Shown here piece after piece: positions 48,145-61,060 of a stretch of 64,000 nt of DNA. The notes under the pieces were generated by a model, which worked only from the letters and a program-made list of their open reading frames with translations, made no database searches and was not told where the DNA came from. The stretch comes from Sipunculus nudus (taxonomy: Eukaryota > Annelida > Sipuncula > Golfingiida > Sipunculidae). How positions within the stretch are numbered: the stretch's first letter is position 1; every line of letters begins with the position of its first letter. Made by a program: the position numbers and the translations under genes. Where the stretch lies: contig CM049306.1 in assembly GCA_026874595.1 (NCBI GenBank), positions 56,043,519 through 56,107,518 of the forward strand, in the 5' to 3' direction.

Positions 48145-50810
48145 TCACTTTAATAATGCCTAAATCAAGTCAACCTGAAATTGTAGCTGTTGCATCCTAA
48201 ATCTCCATTGTTGGGAGATATCTCATTATTTATTTATCGCTATAGGTCCGGAAAACAAAACTATTAATTTGATCGTTCCTTCTTGAATTTTTACATGCAG
48301 ATGAGCTGAAAATGGTGACGTCATATGTTCGTAATTTGCATGCATATTACACAAAAAGTAAAAAGGAAATCATAACCAACCTTTGCACTGCACTTTTACG
48401 TTGTCTATTCCTAGAGTTATATAATTCTCGTTTCAAAAACTTTGGAGACCGGAGAATGACCGGAAGTGACGTATCCTAGAGGGTGCTGAGATTAAATAAA
48501 AACTGTTTATTGTATGAAAAATGGGTTATCCTTGTTAATTGACAGTGAGATGTATAACCTTATATCTTGAGTTGTTAATGAAAAATGGCCATCTACATTT
48601 TGACCTTTTGACCTCGACTCGGGGACAGTAAATCTGATTTTAAGTACTTAACAAGTAAATGACTTACTCACTTACCCAGAGTGAGTGCACGCACTCTTAC
48701 ATTCAGGTTATTTATATCTATGTAAATTCTATAAGTAGAACGGTTAATTTTGTGATCGAGATATTGAATAGCCCTTGATACCAACAGCCAGCCTTGTTTG
48801 CCTACCAAACTAAGGTCAACATCCCTACGTCAGGATCGAAATATTGAACAGTCCAAGGTCGTAAATATTCATTATGAATGGTTTACTCGCCAGACGAATA
48901 CAAAAATCCTATACAGACGCGGCTGAATCAGGGTCATCCCCATCTGTGCGTACCCTCCATGGTGCGTGCGTAATGCGTCAAAATATACGAGGACGCAAGA
49001 TTTTCTGAAGATTTACCTTTTGCGTGCCTCTTGGTGATACTGCAAGGACTCCTGTCAAAAAGGATTTGCTGTTCTATCCAAGGTGCAACTGGTAATATGA
49101 CTCTGGGGCTCTGTAAGAAATGTGGCGATTTTGACGCCCGGAAATCTTCTGAAATGTTCTCCCTTTCGTTTCGATGAGGTCCGTTTATGCGGATACTCAC
49201 TAGTGTAGTGGCATTCATCGAAAGGTTTAAGATATTCTCTACACGAACTTTTTGAAAGACAAATCCGACCACTGACAATAAGAAAATAATCGTTTACATG
49301 TATATCCCACTCCATAAAGTACCCACACGATAGTGAAACAGATTTGAAACAGGAAGACATAGACCGGGTGACGGTAATATTACTGACCGTCGTGTTCGTA
49401 GCGAAAGAGTCACAGTCACTTAAATAATAACGTTTTAAATTTATATGCGGTAAACATTAGAACACTTCTCGTTAATAGCTTGGAACTTCTCATAGAAGCC
49501 CGATTTATATCCAAGGATTACGTTACACGTAAGTTTTAGAGAGCTCCACATTGAAACCTGTCAGGCGGAATTGTTCACAAAGGTAGTCACCAGGCGCGTC
49601 GCTCACTCCTCTTTATAAATATAGTGTTCAAAACACCTGTTCATTAAAATCAAACTTAAGTATACAATAACAAACTGTTTTATTTTTATTTCCCGATCGA
49701 TCATCTGATAGTTTCCGCTTTCATGTCATCATATGTTTACCAAACATGTTGATTACATCGTAGCAACATCAGCAGTAACCCCTTTTCATTCGTTTGCAGC
49801 AGGAAACAATAAATTGACACCTAGTGAATTTTCAGTAAACATACTATGCTTGAGAGACCTGCGATAAACACGTAAGGCATAGATCTGGGGACACATTGTC
49901 TTTCGTTATTTAATTTAACATTCACCATGGTATTTTCAGTTTTACTTTCCCTAAAATGAGTACATGATAATTTAGTACGGACTACACCTTATCCACGACA
50001 AGCACGATCTGATGCTGATGTCATACATATATTCACAGCACTGTCACAATATTTTAAATTTGAATCAGGCTGCTGAGGACTGACTTCGTGTTTACACTCC
50101 TGGCCGCTAACCAAAGCTAATATAGTTTACAATTTGAGACATTTATCTCAATGTCTAGATGGAAATTCATTGCTCAAAATACGAAACTTGATATCAGATT
50201 CCTTTTTTATTAAATCTGACTGCTGTTCTGCCTTATATTTGGAATTAATATGATTTCTGCCTAACTCTGTTTACATATTAACGATCTGTAGTTAATTACT
50301 GCAAAAAAAAATATTGCCTCTGTGACCGGTGTATGTTTATCTACAAGCTGTTACAATATATGCGCAGAATTCACAAACAGGGCAACATGTAACTGTAGCT
50401 AGTTGTTTGCATATGTTTGGAAGTCCAAAGTGACAAGGTGCAAATTGCTGGTTGCAAAAACTTTGGTTTGTCTGACTTACCGCCGGATGTCCTTGTTGGA
50501 TGTATTTGGGTTATTTTGTTGTCCCCCCACATGTTATAAACACCTGGGGATAAACAAACCGAGCAGCCTTTGGACCGCGGGGTCGACGTTTTCTGACCTA
50601 TTTTCACAAAAGGTTAAACGGGTTTCTCTAGTTAAGAGAAGTCTGATATCGGGCCCTTTAAAAATGGGTTAGAAAAGAATCATATAAGAACATCTTTCCT
50701 GGATGCTCATGGGGATCGCACACTAAATATTTTTTACAATAAATTTATACTTCAGAGTGTTATACTAAAATACTACGGATGCATGATGCAACACATTTAA
50801 AGATACATCT
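48145..50810. other. Non-coding, nothing recognised
   Basis: Contains overlapping minus-strand frames at about 48934-49360 with no domain. No repeats recognised except short AT-rich words. Confidence 0.35.
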
Positions 50811-50814
50811 ATAA

Positions 50815-51020
50815 AGAGTACACTCTAAGGAAACAGGGTTCCAGGTTGAACCCTTTTGGGACTGAGTGGGGAACCTTTATGGGTTCTAACTGGAAAATTA
50901 AACACATGGTTCTGTTTCTAACCTCCCGAGGTTCTTTTTTGGAACCTAACATGTTCCATCCAGAACCTATTTAAAGGTTTAGAGGGGCACCCTTTAAGGT
51001 TCTTTACAGTGTACTGAGAG
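50815..51020. mobile_element. Foldback-like element with terminal AGTACACT
   Basis: AGTACACTCTAAGGAA at the left (about 50817) has an inverted partner near 51018 (minus strand AGTACACTGTAAAGAA), 14 of 16 bases alike. Between them, GGTTCT/AGAACC words occur in both orientations, which suggests a strong secondary structure. I recall similar GGTTCTA-rich repeats from fish and invertebrates. No coding capacity. Confidence 0.6.
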
Positions 51021-51415
51021 AGCAACCTTGGAAGGTTCTGTGTCAGGCTTATCCCTGTAAACCATTTTCTCACAGTATAGTTTGGTGCACTTAGTGCAGT
51101 GACATGAGCTAAAACAGTACGCTTTTAAGCGAACGTCAGCTACACAGTTATAAAAACCTTGAACATAACCCATGTGACACCGGCTTGTATTCTGAAACAT
51201 TAAGAACAGTGTAACAGCTTTTAAGGCAGGATCACCTTTCACATGTTTACTTTAAAAAAGTGACCAGATTGTTATACAGAATCACTTTGGGAATAGGAAG
51301 AACAGAGTTATGAATAAATAAACCCGTAATCAAGCAAAATAAATCAGAATTAGATATGCTGCATAAGAATGACTCATTTAAATAGACCGAGGCCTTACAT
51401 TAGATTAAGCTTTTA
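51021..51415. other. Non-coding, nothing recognised
   Basis: No supported feature. Confidence 0.35.
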
Positions 51416-51419
51416 AAAC

Positions 51420-52450
51420 GGAGCCCAGACTGTGCATTTGGACGAGGTATTGAACCAGACCGAGGCTGGCAATAAAAATAAACTTTATTTATGTCAGTTT
51501 TATTACTTCACTCCAATGCACAATCTTGGTTTGTAATAATGCCTCACATTATATTATAATGCCTCACACTGTGTATATGAGTGAGGCATTGAAACAAACC
51601 TAGGTTGTGCCTTAGAGTGAGGCGTTTAAACAGACCAAGGATGTGCCTAATAGTGAGACATTACACAGACCGAGGTGGTGCATTAGAATGTGGCGTTAAA
51701 ACAGACCAAGGCTATGCCTTAGAGCGAGACATCAAACAGACCGTGGTTGTGCATTAGAGTGAGTCATTCAAACAGCCCGAGGTTGTGCATTAGAGTGAGG
51801 CGTTAAAACAGACTAATCATGGCATTAGATTGAGGCATTAAAACAGACCACTGCTGAGCATTAGAGTGAGGCGTTAAAATAGACTAAGGCTGAGCATTAG
51901 AGTGAGGCATTGAAACAGACCAAGACTGTACATCATAGTGAGGTATTATAACATTCTGAGGCTGTGCATATGAGGGAGGCATTATAACCGACAGAGGCTG
52001 TGCATCAGATTAAGTATAGAATTTAAAACAGACCAAAGCTGTGCATATGAGTAAAGCATTAAAACAGACCGAGGCGGTGCATCAGAGTGAGGCATTGAAA
52101 CTGACCGAGGCCGTGCATTACAGAGAGGCATTACAACAAACCGAGGCTGTGCGTTAGCGTAAGGCATTAAACCAGACCGAGGCTGTACATTAGAGTGAAG
52201 CATCAAAACATACTGAGACTGTGCATTAGAGCGAGGCATTTAATCACAGACCGAGGCTAGGCATTAGAGTGAGGCATTGAAACAGACCGAGGCCGTGCAT
52301 TAGAGCGAGGCATTACAACAAACCGAGGCTGTGCGTTAGGGTGAGGAATTAAAGCAAACCGAGGCTGTGAATAAGAGAGAGACATTAAACAAGACTTATC
52401 ATCAGACCGAGGATGTGCATTAGAGTGAGATTGTAAGTCAGACTGAGACT
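51420..52450. repeat. Minisatellite, 36-bp unit, with inverted head
   Basis: About 28 units of AGACCGAGGCTGTGCATTAG plus AGTGAGGCATTAAAAC (overlapping halves of one unit). One unit lies at 51420-51473. A spacer is followed by units in reverse orientation (51508-51568), and then direct units from about 51569 to 52450. Because 36 is 12 codons, an open frame exists on the minus strand (51982-52239) that repeats a 12-residue peptide; most probably it is fortuitous. Confidence 0.92.
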
Positions 52451-53240
52451 GTGTGGTGAATCAGAACACTTGATTAAAACTGAGCGAAGCAGCTAACCAG
52501 AGTGACATTGGTTATATAAATCAGCGTTATATCTGCTCGCCTGTGATGACTTATTTTTGCCGCTGGTCGGACGTTGTGAAGATGGAAGACAGGTGCCCTT
52601 TTGTTGAATTAATATAAAATTGACAGACTTGCCCTTTATACTGATTAAGTGGAAATAGCTTTGACTGATCTTTAGAAATCTTTAGAAGGTAATACACTGG
52701 TAGCCCTAATGCCCGGCAAACAAACACAAGAGCGAAGAACCCTCACCATAGCGTCTCAGGGCCCATATACCAGTAAAAGGATAGGCTAGGTTAAGAATCT
52801 AGAAGCAATTTACAAATTGCAGCCTGGAGCGCCTTTCAGGCGTGACCAGGAATATCAGAGTTAATAAACAGTCAAAATGAAATTACAGGAGGCCCCGGGG
52901 TGGATGAAACAGTGGGATACAGTCCGGGAAATGCCAGGTTATTTGATGACAGGCTGTTGCTGTGGCCCTTGCTGCCAGTTTGCTGTCGTGCATGCCGTAG
53001 TTGCTGTTGGCTTCACGGCGTTATATGGTCGTATAGGTCGTAGTCTCTCGCACCTCACAGTTGCCACGATGGAACACGGGGGACGAATTGATCGTGGAGC
53101 TAATTCCCCGGTCGGAACTGAAACTGATGTTCTCTCATAAAGGGACTGACGAACCCAAGCTGACAAAGCCTCTTGTGGGTGCGTGCGGGACCTTTGTTAT
53201 ATCCCGTCGTGCCTTGCGTGACGTTTTTATTTCTGTTTTG
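52451..53240. other. Non-coding, several overlapping short frames
   Basis: The frames at 52877-53140 and 53061-53258 (plus strand) have no recognised domain. The region is GC-richer than average. Confidence 0.3.
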
Positions 53241-53258
53241 CTTCAGGCTTTCATATAG

Positions 53259-53388
53259 GCAGTGAGGATTTTTTCCCGTACGACCAAAACAAGAAAACCA
53301 CTGGATCCCTTACCAGTTCCTCCTGAAAGTGTTTGTTCAGTCCACAGAAACAAGACCAAAGACCCAACCACACCCAGAGGATCTCAAG
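53259..53388 (+). other. Candidate exon, unknown
   Basis: Possible acceptors are TTGCTTCAG (ending 53246) and TTTCATATAG (ending 53258). The donor ATCTCAAG|GTGAGTTT (GT at 53389-53390) is strong. From the second acceptor one frame stays open (VRIFSRTTKTRKPLDPLPVP...), basic and Pro-rich. From the first, all frames contain stops, so it could be a 5' UTR exon. No homologue recognised. Confidence 0.22.
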
Positions 53389-53654
53389 GTGAGTTTTGTG
53401 GCCTTTAATGTAACTGCAAATATTGAGCCAATCAATCAACAGTTATTGACTTCCTATTGAATAACTGACGGGTCAAGTAACAATTACCTCTCCCATGATG
53501 ATAAACTCTTCAATGCCTGCCATATTTTGTGTTTTATTAATTATCAGTCAAATGTCATATATAATTTTAAATGTTGCTATTAATCTGAATTTGATATGTG
53601 TGTTTTCATATCCCTTAGAAAATTTATTTTAGATAATATCAGTACTCAATTTCA

Positions 53655-53663
53655 TATATATAA

Positions 53664-53714
<51 letters not shown>
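53655..53714. repeat. (AT)n microsatellite
   Basis: AT-rich with an interruption, then about 40 bp of AT. Confidence 0.93.
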
Positions 53715-53720
<6 letters not shown>

Positions 53721-55300
53721 TGATTAAAGGTCTGCTTGAAAAATGGAATGTTGGCACATATTAAACACGTTGTCTTGGGTTAAACTGAAAGTATGCGATC
53801 CCAGATGAATATCTGTGTCATTTCCGGGTACGTAGTACGTAATAACGTCATGCTCAAAGCGTCTGTACCAATTTAACGTATCCCTGACCATAATTGTACT
53901 TAAGAGATATAAAAACTTCACGCCATTAATCTCTATCCTTTAAGGATGCTTACGATTCATTGTTTTAGACGAGGTCCATTATTACATTAATATTGCATCA
54001 AAGTGTCATAACTGAAAATAGTTGAATTATTTAATGTAACCGCATTAACTTTGTCACAGCTTGCAATTAGGTAATTATGATGTTTTAAATATTGCGTTCC
54101 ATAGATAAAAAGTACCAAAATAAACAAGCCAATCTTGTGGATATGGCCTTGATATGAATATTCATGAGGGCATGTGATGCGTATTTTTGAGGAGACGGAA
54201 AGTACCCTGGAAAACGTCAAGTAAAACATGAAGAAAAACTTAGAGTAATCTAATTTATTGCTCGTAGTATTTCTGGCAGAGGGACCTAGCCGCCTGAAGT
54301 CTGATTACCAGACTTGAAATTTCACAGCCTTTTTTGACTTGTGGTAGTGAGATGGTGTCAAATCTGATTATCGAAGTTTCCTGTTGTGGCTGGTTATGCG
54401 GCCTCGTTCTGAGCATTTCTCACCAAATAATTTTACTAATGAGGACCTCTGGTGATGAAAAAGGTAAAGTGAGTCACACAGGGTTCATGATGGTCTAGCC
54501 TTCGATCAGAAAGAAATACTTATTTCCTTGGAGACTTTTGTCTCATCCGCCAAGAGGGTATCCGTTCATTCCCGTTAGTGTGTGTATTGTGTGTGGTTGT
54601 TCACAACATAAAACAGGCGGCAGTGAACGGAATCTCTTGAAATTTTCAAATCTTATCGGGGATGGGCTATTGAAACATCCATAAGCATTTGGTATAGATC
54701 CGGCTCATGATCCGGAAGGCCTTCAGAAATATTCACAAACATCCAGTAACATATGTGCCCGATTAAACATGGGAGTATGATCCAGATTAGTTATATGCAA
54801 GCACTTGTTGGGGAGCATATTCGCCAATGAACCTAGAAATATGGGTCAGTAAGTAAATAAATACAGGAGTTAGCGAGTACCCCACATTAAGGACCACCCA
54901 GATGGCGAAGCCCTGTATTCCTAAGGATGCATATTTCTTGTTGTTAATTTTACCGATTGTATGCATGTCCCTTGTTTCATTGCTCATTTTATAACAAGTA
55001 CTTTGTACTCCATTCATGAAGGCCAAACGTACCCTGCACTAAAATTATTGGGATTATTAACATTCGATAAACAAGAACACTTTAGAAAAATAAACAAGAA
55101 CAATGTGTGTTAATATAGGACAACCCCTTTGACAAACCCCTTTGAGTATATTGCAACATATTTTGTACTTTAATAAGTCGACCGAAACCTAGTTCAGGTA
55201 AACACGCTGTATTATATATATATATATTTAAATATGTAGATAATCACTGAAATGTGTACTGTATATTATTTCAATCATGCTGTATAAACGTCACTTGCAG
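53715..55300. other. Non-coding, nothing recognised
   Basis: Short frames only, AT-rich. Confidence 0.35.
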
Positions 55301-55398
55301 ACCATACACTTATTATGCCCATCACGGCGGGTACCGTGGGCCGCTGGTTGCTATGATAACGCAGATAATACCGCCGGCGTGTCCGACAAGTATTTATG
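55301..55398 (+). other. Candidate 98-bp exon
   Basis: AACGTCACTTGCAG precedes 55301 and TATTTATG|GTGAGCC follows 55398. Two frames are open; the one starting with PYTYYAHHGGYRGPLV is Tyr/Gly/His-rich. A hypothetical, weakly supported exon. Confidence 0.2.
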
Positions 55399-55560
55399 GT
55401 GAGCCACTCGAGTTTTTACGAACTCCAGTCTTATCCCATTCAATCTGACACGATACTTCAGCTATATTTTATGACCTTTACCCTTTTGCAAACGGTGAGG
55501 TTCTCTTATTGTCATAAACCCACGACGAGTGGTCGAAGAATGGTTTACTCTTTGGCTTCC

Positions 55561-55707
55561 ATGAAAACTGCGCTAGTATTGTGCGTTATAATTACGTTTT
55601 CCTCAATACAGACCAAAAACTTATCTTCAACTGAAGAAGGATGGCGCAGCAATCAACGGAAGCATATGTCAATCCATGTCTTGCATTTTCCCATCATTGG
55701 ATTCTAA
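55561..55707 (+). other. Short frame with signal-peptide-like start
   Basis: ATG at 55561 gives MKTALVLCVIITFSSIQT, which has the basic, hydrophobic and small-residue pattern of a signal peptide. Thirty more residues follow to a stop. A first exon of a secreted peptide gene is conceivable, but the region shows no convincing donor. The frame is open upstream to 55396 as well. Confidence 0.15.
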
Positions 55708-57600
55708 GAGTTTCATCATTTTATAATATTTTAGACTCAAGTGCTTTCGTTGATGTTCCTAAAGGCACGCATGCCTTTGCATAACAGGTCGCCCATCGCA
55801 TTAATTTGTAGGAGATTTACGAGACGCGGTCAGTTAATTGACTTCTTCAGCGTTGGTTGTTAAACGGCCGTTTACGGTGAGCAGTCGTAATTTGGGGGCG
55901 ATTTCTCACGGACTTTTTGGTTGATATCAGCCTCTGGATCTGTAACAGAAACTCGCTGCTGGATTCCTTGCCTGTAAACGAGCACATTATTGACTCATTC
56001 ATATTCCGCGCTGTCAACAAGTGTAATCCTCTGCTCAGGGCTGCGGCAGATCTATGTCGACTTCTCTGGCAGTCGCTGTTCATTTGCATGTGATATTAAA
56101 TCAAAAACGTCTCCTTTGTCTTGGTAGTTTAAGAATACAAGCGTAAACACCTGATAGTAATGTTATTTTTCCCACATGCCTGAATATTTTTAGGTATGAT
56201 GGATTGTTCAATGTTCTGACTGAACTTCAGCAATGTTATTTCGGATCTGCTACGGTGTTTAGCCCCGTTTTAGCGTACTGGGCTGTTGCACTCATATTGA
56301 ATCATTATTCTTCTTTGTTTTGCGGAAGGAAACGTAAGTGTCGATCAAGACCTGTAAAAAATATAAAGAACCCTTAGGTGAATGATACACCATACGCGGA
56401 AATCTTGCGCTTAGCGGAAGTCTTGCGCTTCTAAAGCAGCTACAGATTTTCGCGATGCCTGCTTTGACCGTTTATGATACATTTGAACACCAGGTGGTGC
56501 TGATGGGCATTTCTGCTGAAAAAAACTGCTGATGTGACGAGCAGCCTACCAAATGCAAGTCAACAAACACTCGACAGGCAACAGGCTCCGCCCAGAAACC
56601 ACGTGCGGGGCAATTCTGTCTGAGCCTGTGGACTGTTCAAACGGTCGCCGGGGCGATCAGCTGTCACTCAAAACGAAATGAACAACATTGGCTCAGTGTA
56701 TTCTTTGCTTGGCCGGTAAACCGTGTTGTCTTCAGCACAGGGTCTCATCTAATTGGACCAAAATACATTGCTCCCCTCTGGTGTAGAGATTCAGGATACA
56801 AGGACATAACAAACAGCGCTTACGATATAGGTAGTTGGCCTATGGGTAAAGGGCTGTGTAAAGAGCGTAGATACACTATTTCATTCAAAGATCCAATCAT
56901 GATGATATTTATATTTTCAGATACACACCCCACGAATAGGTGCCAAAGCTTTAACATACATACACACGGGAACGTAAACATGAAAGTTGCTACTAGTAGT
57001 GAAGAGCACAAGCGTTAGTCTCCCCATTATGTCGCTTTTACTCGGAAAAAAAGCAAACACGAAATAAATCAATTTGCTATAATGGAAATTGTAACGAGCA
57101 ATAATAACAGTATCAAGTCATTTGCAGGGCATCAGCCGCCATGCAAGAGAAACCGTTCAAATATTCTTTATTGCCTACTTTTATGGCTGATATTACGACA
57201 GTTTCTTCAGCGTTATCTGATAACAGCTGCAAAAAGACTCCTGGCATCAGCTGGTGGATTGAGCAGTAAATGCATTAGACAATCACGCATCAGTTACGGT
57301 GTTCCCAGAACCCAACATCAATATTATCTACTTTTTTCGGACTCAAGTTACTAAGAGAAGGAAAATGAGCCTTCCTTACAAATTAGATAAGAATTAAAAA
57401 TCGGAAACCTGGTCTCGTAATTCTACACATTTTCATGGGAAATTTGATCCCATCATGCTACACTTTTCTCGTTAGATTAGCGAGAACATGATATCAATGT
57501 TATCAACAAATGAAAATGATATCAAGAAAATTTTTGTGGACATTCCTGACACACAGTTCTTACGTACAGATTTTCCGGCATATTGACGGGACCTGTTTTC
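55708..57600. other. Non-coding, nothing recognised
   Basis: A GC-richer block at 56560-56720 contains CCACGTGC and CATTGGC-type words and might be regulatory. No gene recognised; the plus-strand frame at 57082-57354 lacks domains. Confidence 0.3.
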
Positions 57601-57607
57601 GGGAAAC

Positions 57608-57624
57608 GGGGGGGGGGGGGGGGG
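57608..57624. repeat. Poly-G run
   Basis: Seventeen G. Confidence 0.95.
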
Positions 57625-58680
57625 ATTAACAGGAATATTGATGAGATTGAGATATTGGAATACCACGGCGTTTTCGATCGTGGCGTTTCCGATTAGGTGT
57701 CTGGTCTATATATGGCCAAATGACACACAAAACATGACTTCCGGGATCTTCGGCTCCAGTTTTTGACAAACACAACCCCTGACCAGCACAAACCCTAACT
57801 CTTGTGATATATATACATCCGAGGATAAAATGCGAGGGTTTCTGTCGCGGAGTTCCGAGTGAGAAATGATGTCACCGCCAAAGGAAGATCTTTACAAATG
57901 CTGAGGGCCTAAGAGAGAACAAGTGTAGTTTATTTGCTTCCCTTTGCTGTCTTTATATTATTACTGATATAAATTTCAGTGATGTATTCGAGTTCACAAT
58001 AGCCAAGTGAGAGAGTAAGTCTTAGTCCTGGCCACCCTGGTCCAAGTTCTTGCCCTTTTTGCTTGAGTCCCTGCGCGCAAGTCCACCTTCACCGAGTCAT
58101 GCAGAGTCACCTGGAATCCGTGGCCGAGTCATTTGGAATCTGTGGCCAATTCCGAGCCCAATACAAATCTCCTTTTTTAACAGATATTTTAAATACAAAT
58201 TTGAGTTCATCATTTGTATTTTTATGTTAGTTTACATATGTTACTTGAATGTTAAATAACAGTCAGCTCCAGATGTCAAACTAAAGCTTGTAAATTCAGT
58301 TTATATAGTCCTTATATTCTGTCGGTAGTTCGTATATTTATAGAAGTCTTTTATAATTTATAAAAAAAAAGGTTTTTTTTTTTTTCACTGAACTCGACAT
58401 GGAGTCCACGTCAAAATTCCTTTACGTCACTGACAAAAATGAAATCGCTTGGAATTACTGGCATATTTTTTATGTGGAACAGCTATAGATGTGCACATGC
58501 CCCGCTGCTTGATAAGAAAAGTACCAAGACTGCTTCGATCCATTAATAGGGTTCATTTAATAATACAATATTAGAATCCCAGTGTCGTAAAAGAAAGAGG
58601 ATAAATAAAAACATACGATATGAGTAGTGCGTCATTAACTGACACCACCTGTGTTTCACAGCCTTGCTGACGTCAAGGTG
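57625..58680. other. Non-coding, nothing recognised
   Basis: Includes a poly-A followed by poly-T stretch at about 58360-58386. No gene recognised. Confidence 0.35.
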
Positions 58681-58684
58681 TCTA

Positions 58685-58849
58685 ATTGGCTGCATTTCCT
58701 CTAAGTCGCGGGCACACCTTCGGGTAAATTGATTTCACCTGGGAGCTGGGGGGCTGTTTTTGCCGTACCCTGATAATAATGATATAAAACAGCGCCAGCA
58801 TTGGGATCAAATCAATTGAAAACACTCGTCTCTAACATTTAAAGGGTCT
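58685..58849 (+). promoter_or_regulatory. Candidate promoter plus very short first exon D
   Basis: An inverted CCAAT box (ATTGGC, 58685-58690), a TATAAAAC at 58783-58790, and a donor GGGTCT|GTAAGTG (GT at 58850-58851). The exon would be about 35 bases. The weak donor context (T at -1) lowers confidence. Confidence 0.25.
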
Positions 58850-58851
58850 GT

Positions 58852-59975
58852 AAGTGAAAGAACCCTGGAATCAGTCAGTGTATGTATAACTCGACCTACA
58901 TGAGCCAAGTGATTCGCTGTACATGAAAGCAACAACACAGACGTATACGAGAAATGGTAAACTTCGGATACAAATTGTGAAGGGAACCATTTCGTTCACA
59001 AAGTATGTACGAATACGTGTACCGATTTATTTCATTCACACAAGAGCTATTTTATACCTTAAAAAAGTAAATAGGCATTTTAGGTACAATCTTGTATACT
59101 AACCGGCCGCTGATGTCAATAACCATATTAACAAGGTCGGTTTCATGACAACATCGGTTGTCCGTACAATTGAGCTCTCCTGGTCAATCGCGTTGTGTAC
59201 GAGTTGTCAAAGTCTCCAGATAGCGCCATCAATTTGTTAGTAAACAAACGCGCTGGCCCGCCTTTCCTAACACTCCATTTATACATACAAGAAAAAGGTG
59301 TTTCTTAATTCACTAAAATCCAAAGATTTTTTTCTAACTTAATATGGGTAATTTAATCTCCTCAGAGCAGCCGTGGCACTGCACGTTTAGAAAAAAAGAC
59401 TAATTTTATGACGATACCGCTGCTTGAGAGTATCGCTTTATATTTATAATATAATGCTCGGTATATATACGAGTCAATACACCGCTGTCAATTCCGTAGA
59501 AGTTGATAGAAGTTGATATTCAACACGCAAATTCTATGCCTAGAATCCCCAACAACGTGCCTGGAGACATCCTGTGTTTATATGACTGGGCGCCCGAGGC
59601 TGTTCTGCCATGGTCGTGAATATGTCACGTGACATATATGTGACATATATGACACGTGTCACCTGTCATTAGTTAACCTGGTGACTGGGTTTACCTTCTT
59701 ACTTATTTCTTGTCCTCTGGTATCGTGCAAGTGTTGAGTGACTTCTGCAAGTAGACCTCAGACATGCAAATACGTTTTAAGGAGTATATAGAAGTACTTT
59801 GATTACAAAGGCATGATTGATTTGCAACTAAACAGGACTCAGATTCAATCCCATCTTACCTTAACAACCGCAAATTATCAAACTAAATTATCAACCTCGA
59901 ACTGCCAACTAAACGTCTGTACCCGTACGTTTAAACTAGATGTTTAAAAACCACCAGCGATCGCTTGAAGCCACT
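58852..59975. other. Non-coding, with E-box palindromes
   Basis: TATGTCACGTGACATA (59621-59636) and TGACACGTGTCA (59650-59661) are perfect palindromes around CACGTG. No gene recognised. Confidence 0.5.
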
Positions 59976-59978
59976 TAT

Positions 59979-60005
59979 CCCCCCCCCCCCCCCCCCCCCC
60001 CCCCC
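59979..60005. repeat. Poly-C run
   Basis: Twenty-seven C, then a short (CA)n. Confidence 0.95.
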
Positions 60006-60495
60006 ACACACACACACCCCGCAACTAAGCGATATTGGGGAGTCGGCTGTCGAGTGTACGACCTTGGATATCTGCTCAAAGTAAAATAATTAAAAATATC
60101 GGTGCAAATCTGTCACCTATGACTAATATTGTGCTCAACGGTTTTGATTTTTTTTTTACTTTTGCAAAGTTTTTGAAAATCCGCCAGGTTTGAGATTTGC
60201 GCAACATAGACAGAAGGAAAAAATGGAAGAGAAAAAAAATATAATCGATGGTTTGCATTCGGGTTGACCCACCAATATACTGACCTGGTTACTGATATAG
60301 GAATAAAATTAAGAACACTTATTTCTACAAGCCTGTCCTCTAAACAGGAGGAGGGAAGGGTTAATCATGCCGATAGAAACCCAATAAAGCTTCTTTAATT
60401 TGGAACTCCGTTGTAGTTGCGTGAGAAGTGGGCTGCTAATATGTTTATACAGTGAAATTGATGCCATTAATATCAAATGTATACCATCCTCTGTA
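60006..60495. other. Non-coding, nothing recognised
   Basis: No supported feature. Confidence 0.35.
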
Positions 60496-60496
60496 A

Positions 60497-60633
60497 GAGA
60501 CGTAAGTTGCACTGAAATTGACATGAACTGTCATCGAAATTGACATGACGTGCCATTGAAATTGACACGAACTGCCACTGAAATTGACACGAACTGCCAA
60601 TGAAATTGACATGAACTAGTACTGAAATTGACA
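60497..60633. repeat. Minisatellite, 22-bp unit
   Basis: About six units of ACTGAAATTGACATGAACTG plus CC; units differ at one to three positions. Confidence 0.88.
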
Positions 60634-61060
60634 GCCAATGCTGTTTACATTTATTATACGTGTATCGACCCACCGAACAAAGCCGGGACAGCAGTCTTGT
60701 ATATAAGCCTACTCGCCCCAGCATCTTGTATCCTTGGTTCGTTAGCAACAGCAGATGTTTGTGTGTAGTATTAGGACATGCTGTCCAAGTGATGTCACTA
60801 AGAATGCCAGGCCATACGTGTAATCCCAGGCGTCACTGAAAACGATTCTTTGTGGATCTGGTATGACATGACAACGCCTGAATAAACTCATTGCTCCTTA
60901 CCAATAGGATATTGTATTTTCAGTCGATTTACAATTTTGTTAATAATGGTAACACTAATTAATTACAAATTATGTTATATGTCATCTAAGGTTAATATTT
61001 ACACTGTGACAATCATATACGTATATAATTTATTTCTATATAATATTTAATTTTTTTCAG
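60634..61060. other. Non-coding, nothing recognised
   Basis: No gene or repeat recognised; AT-rich towards 61060. Confidence 0.35.

Noticed and set aside
57082-57354. 90-codon ATG frame
   Set aside because: No domain, and no sign of splice sites or context.
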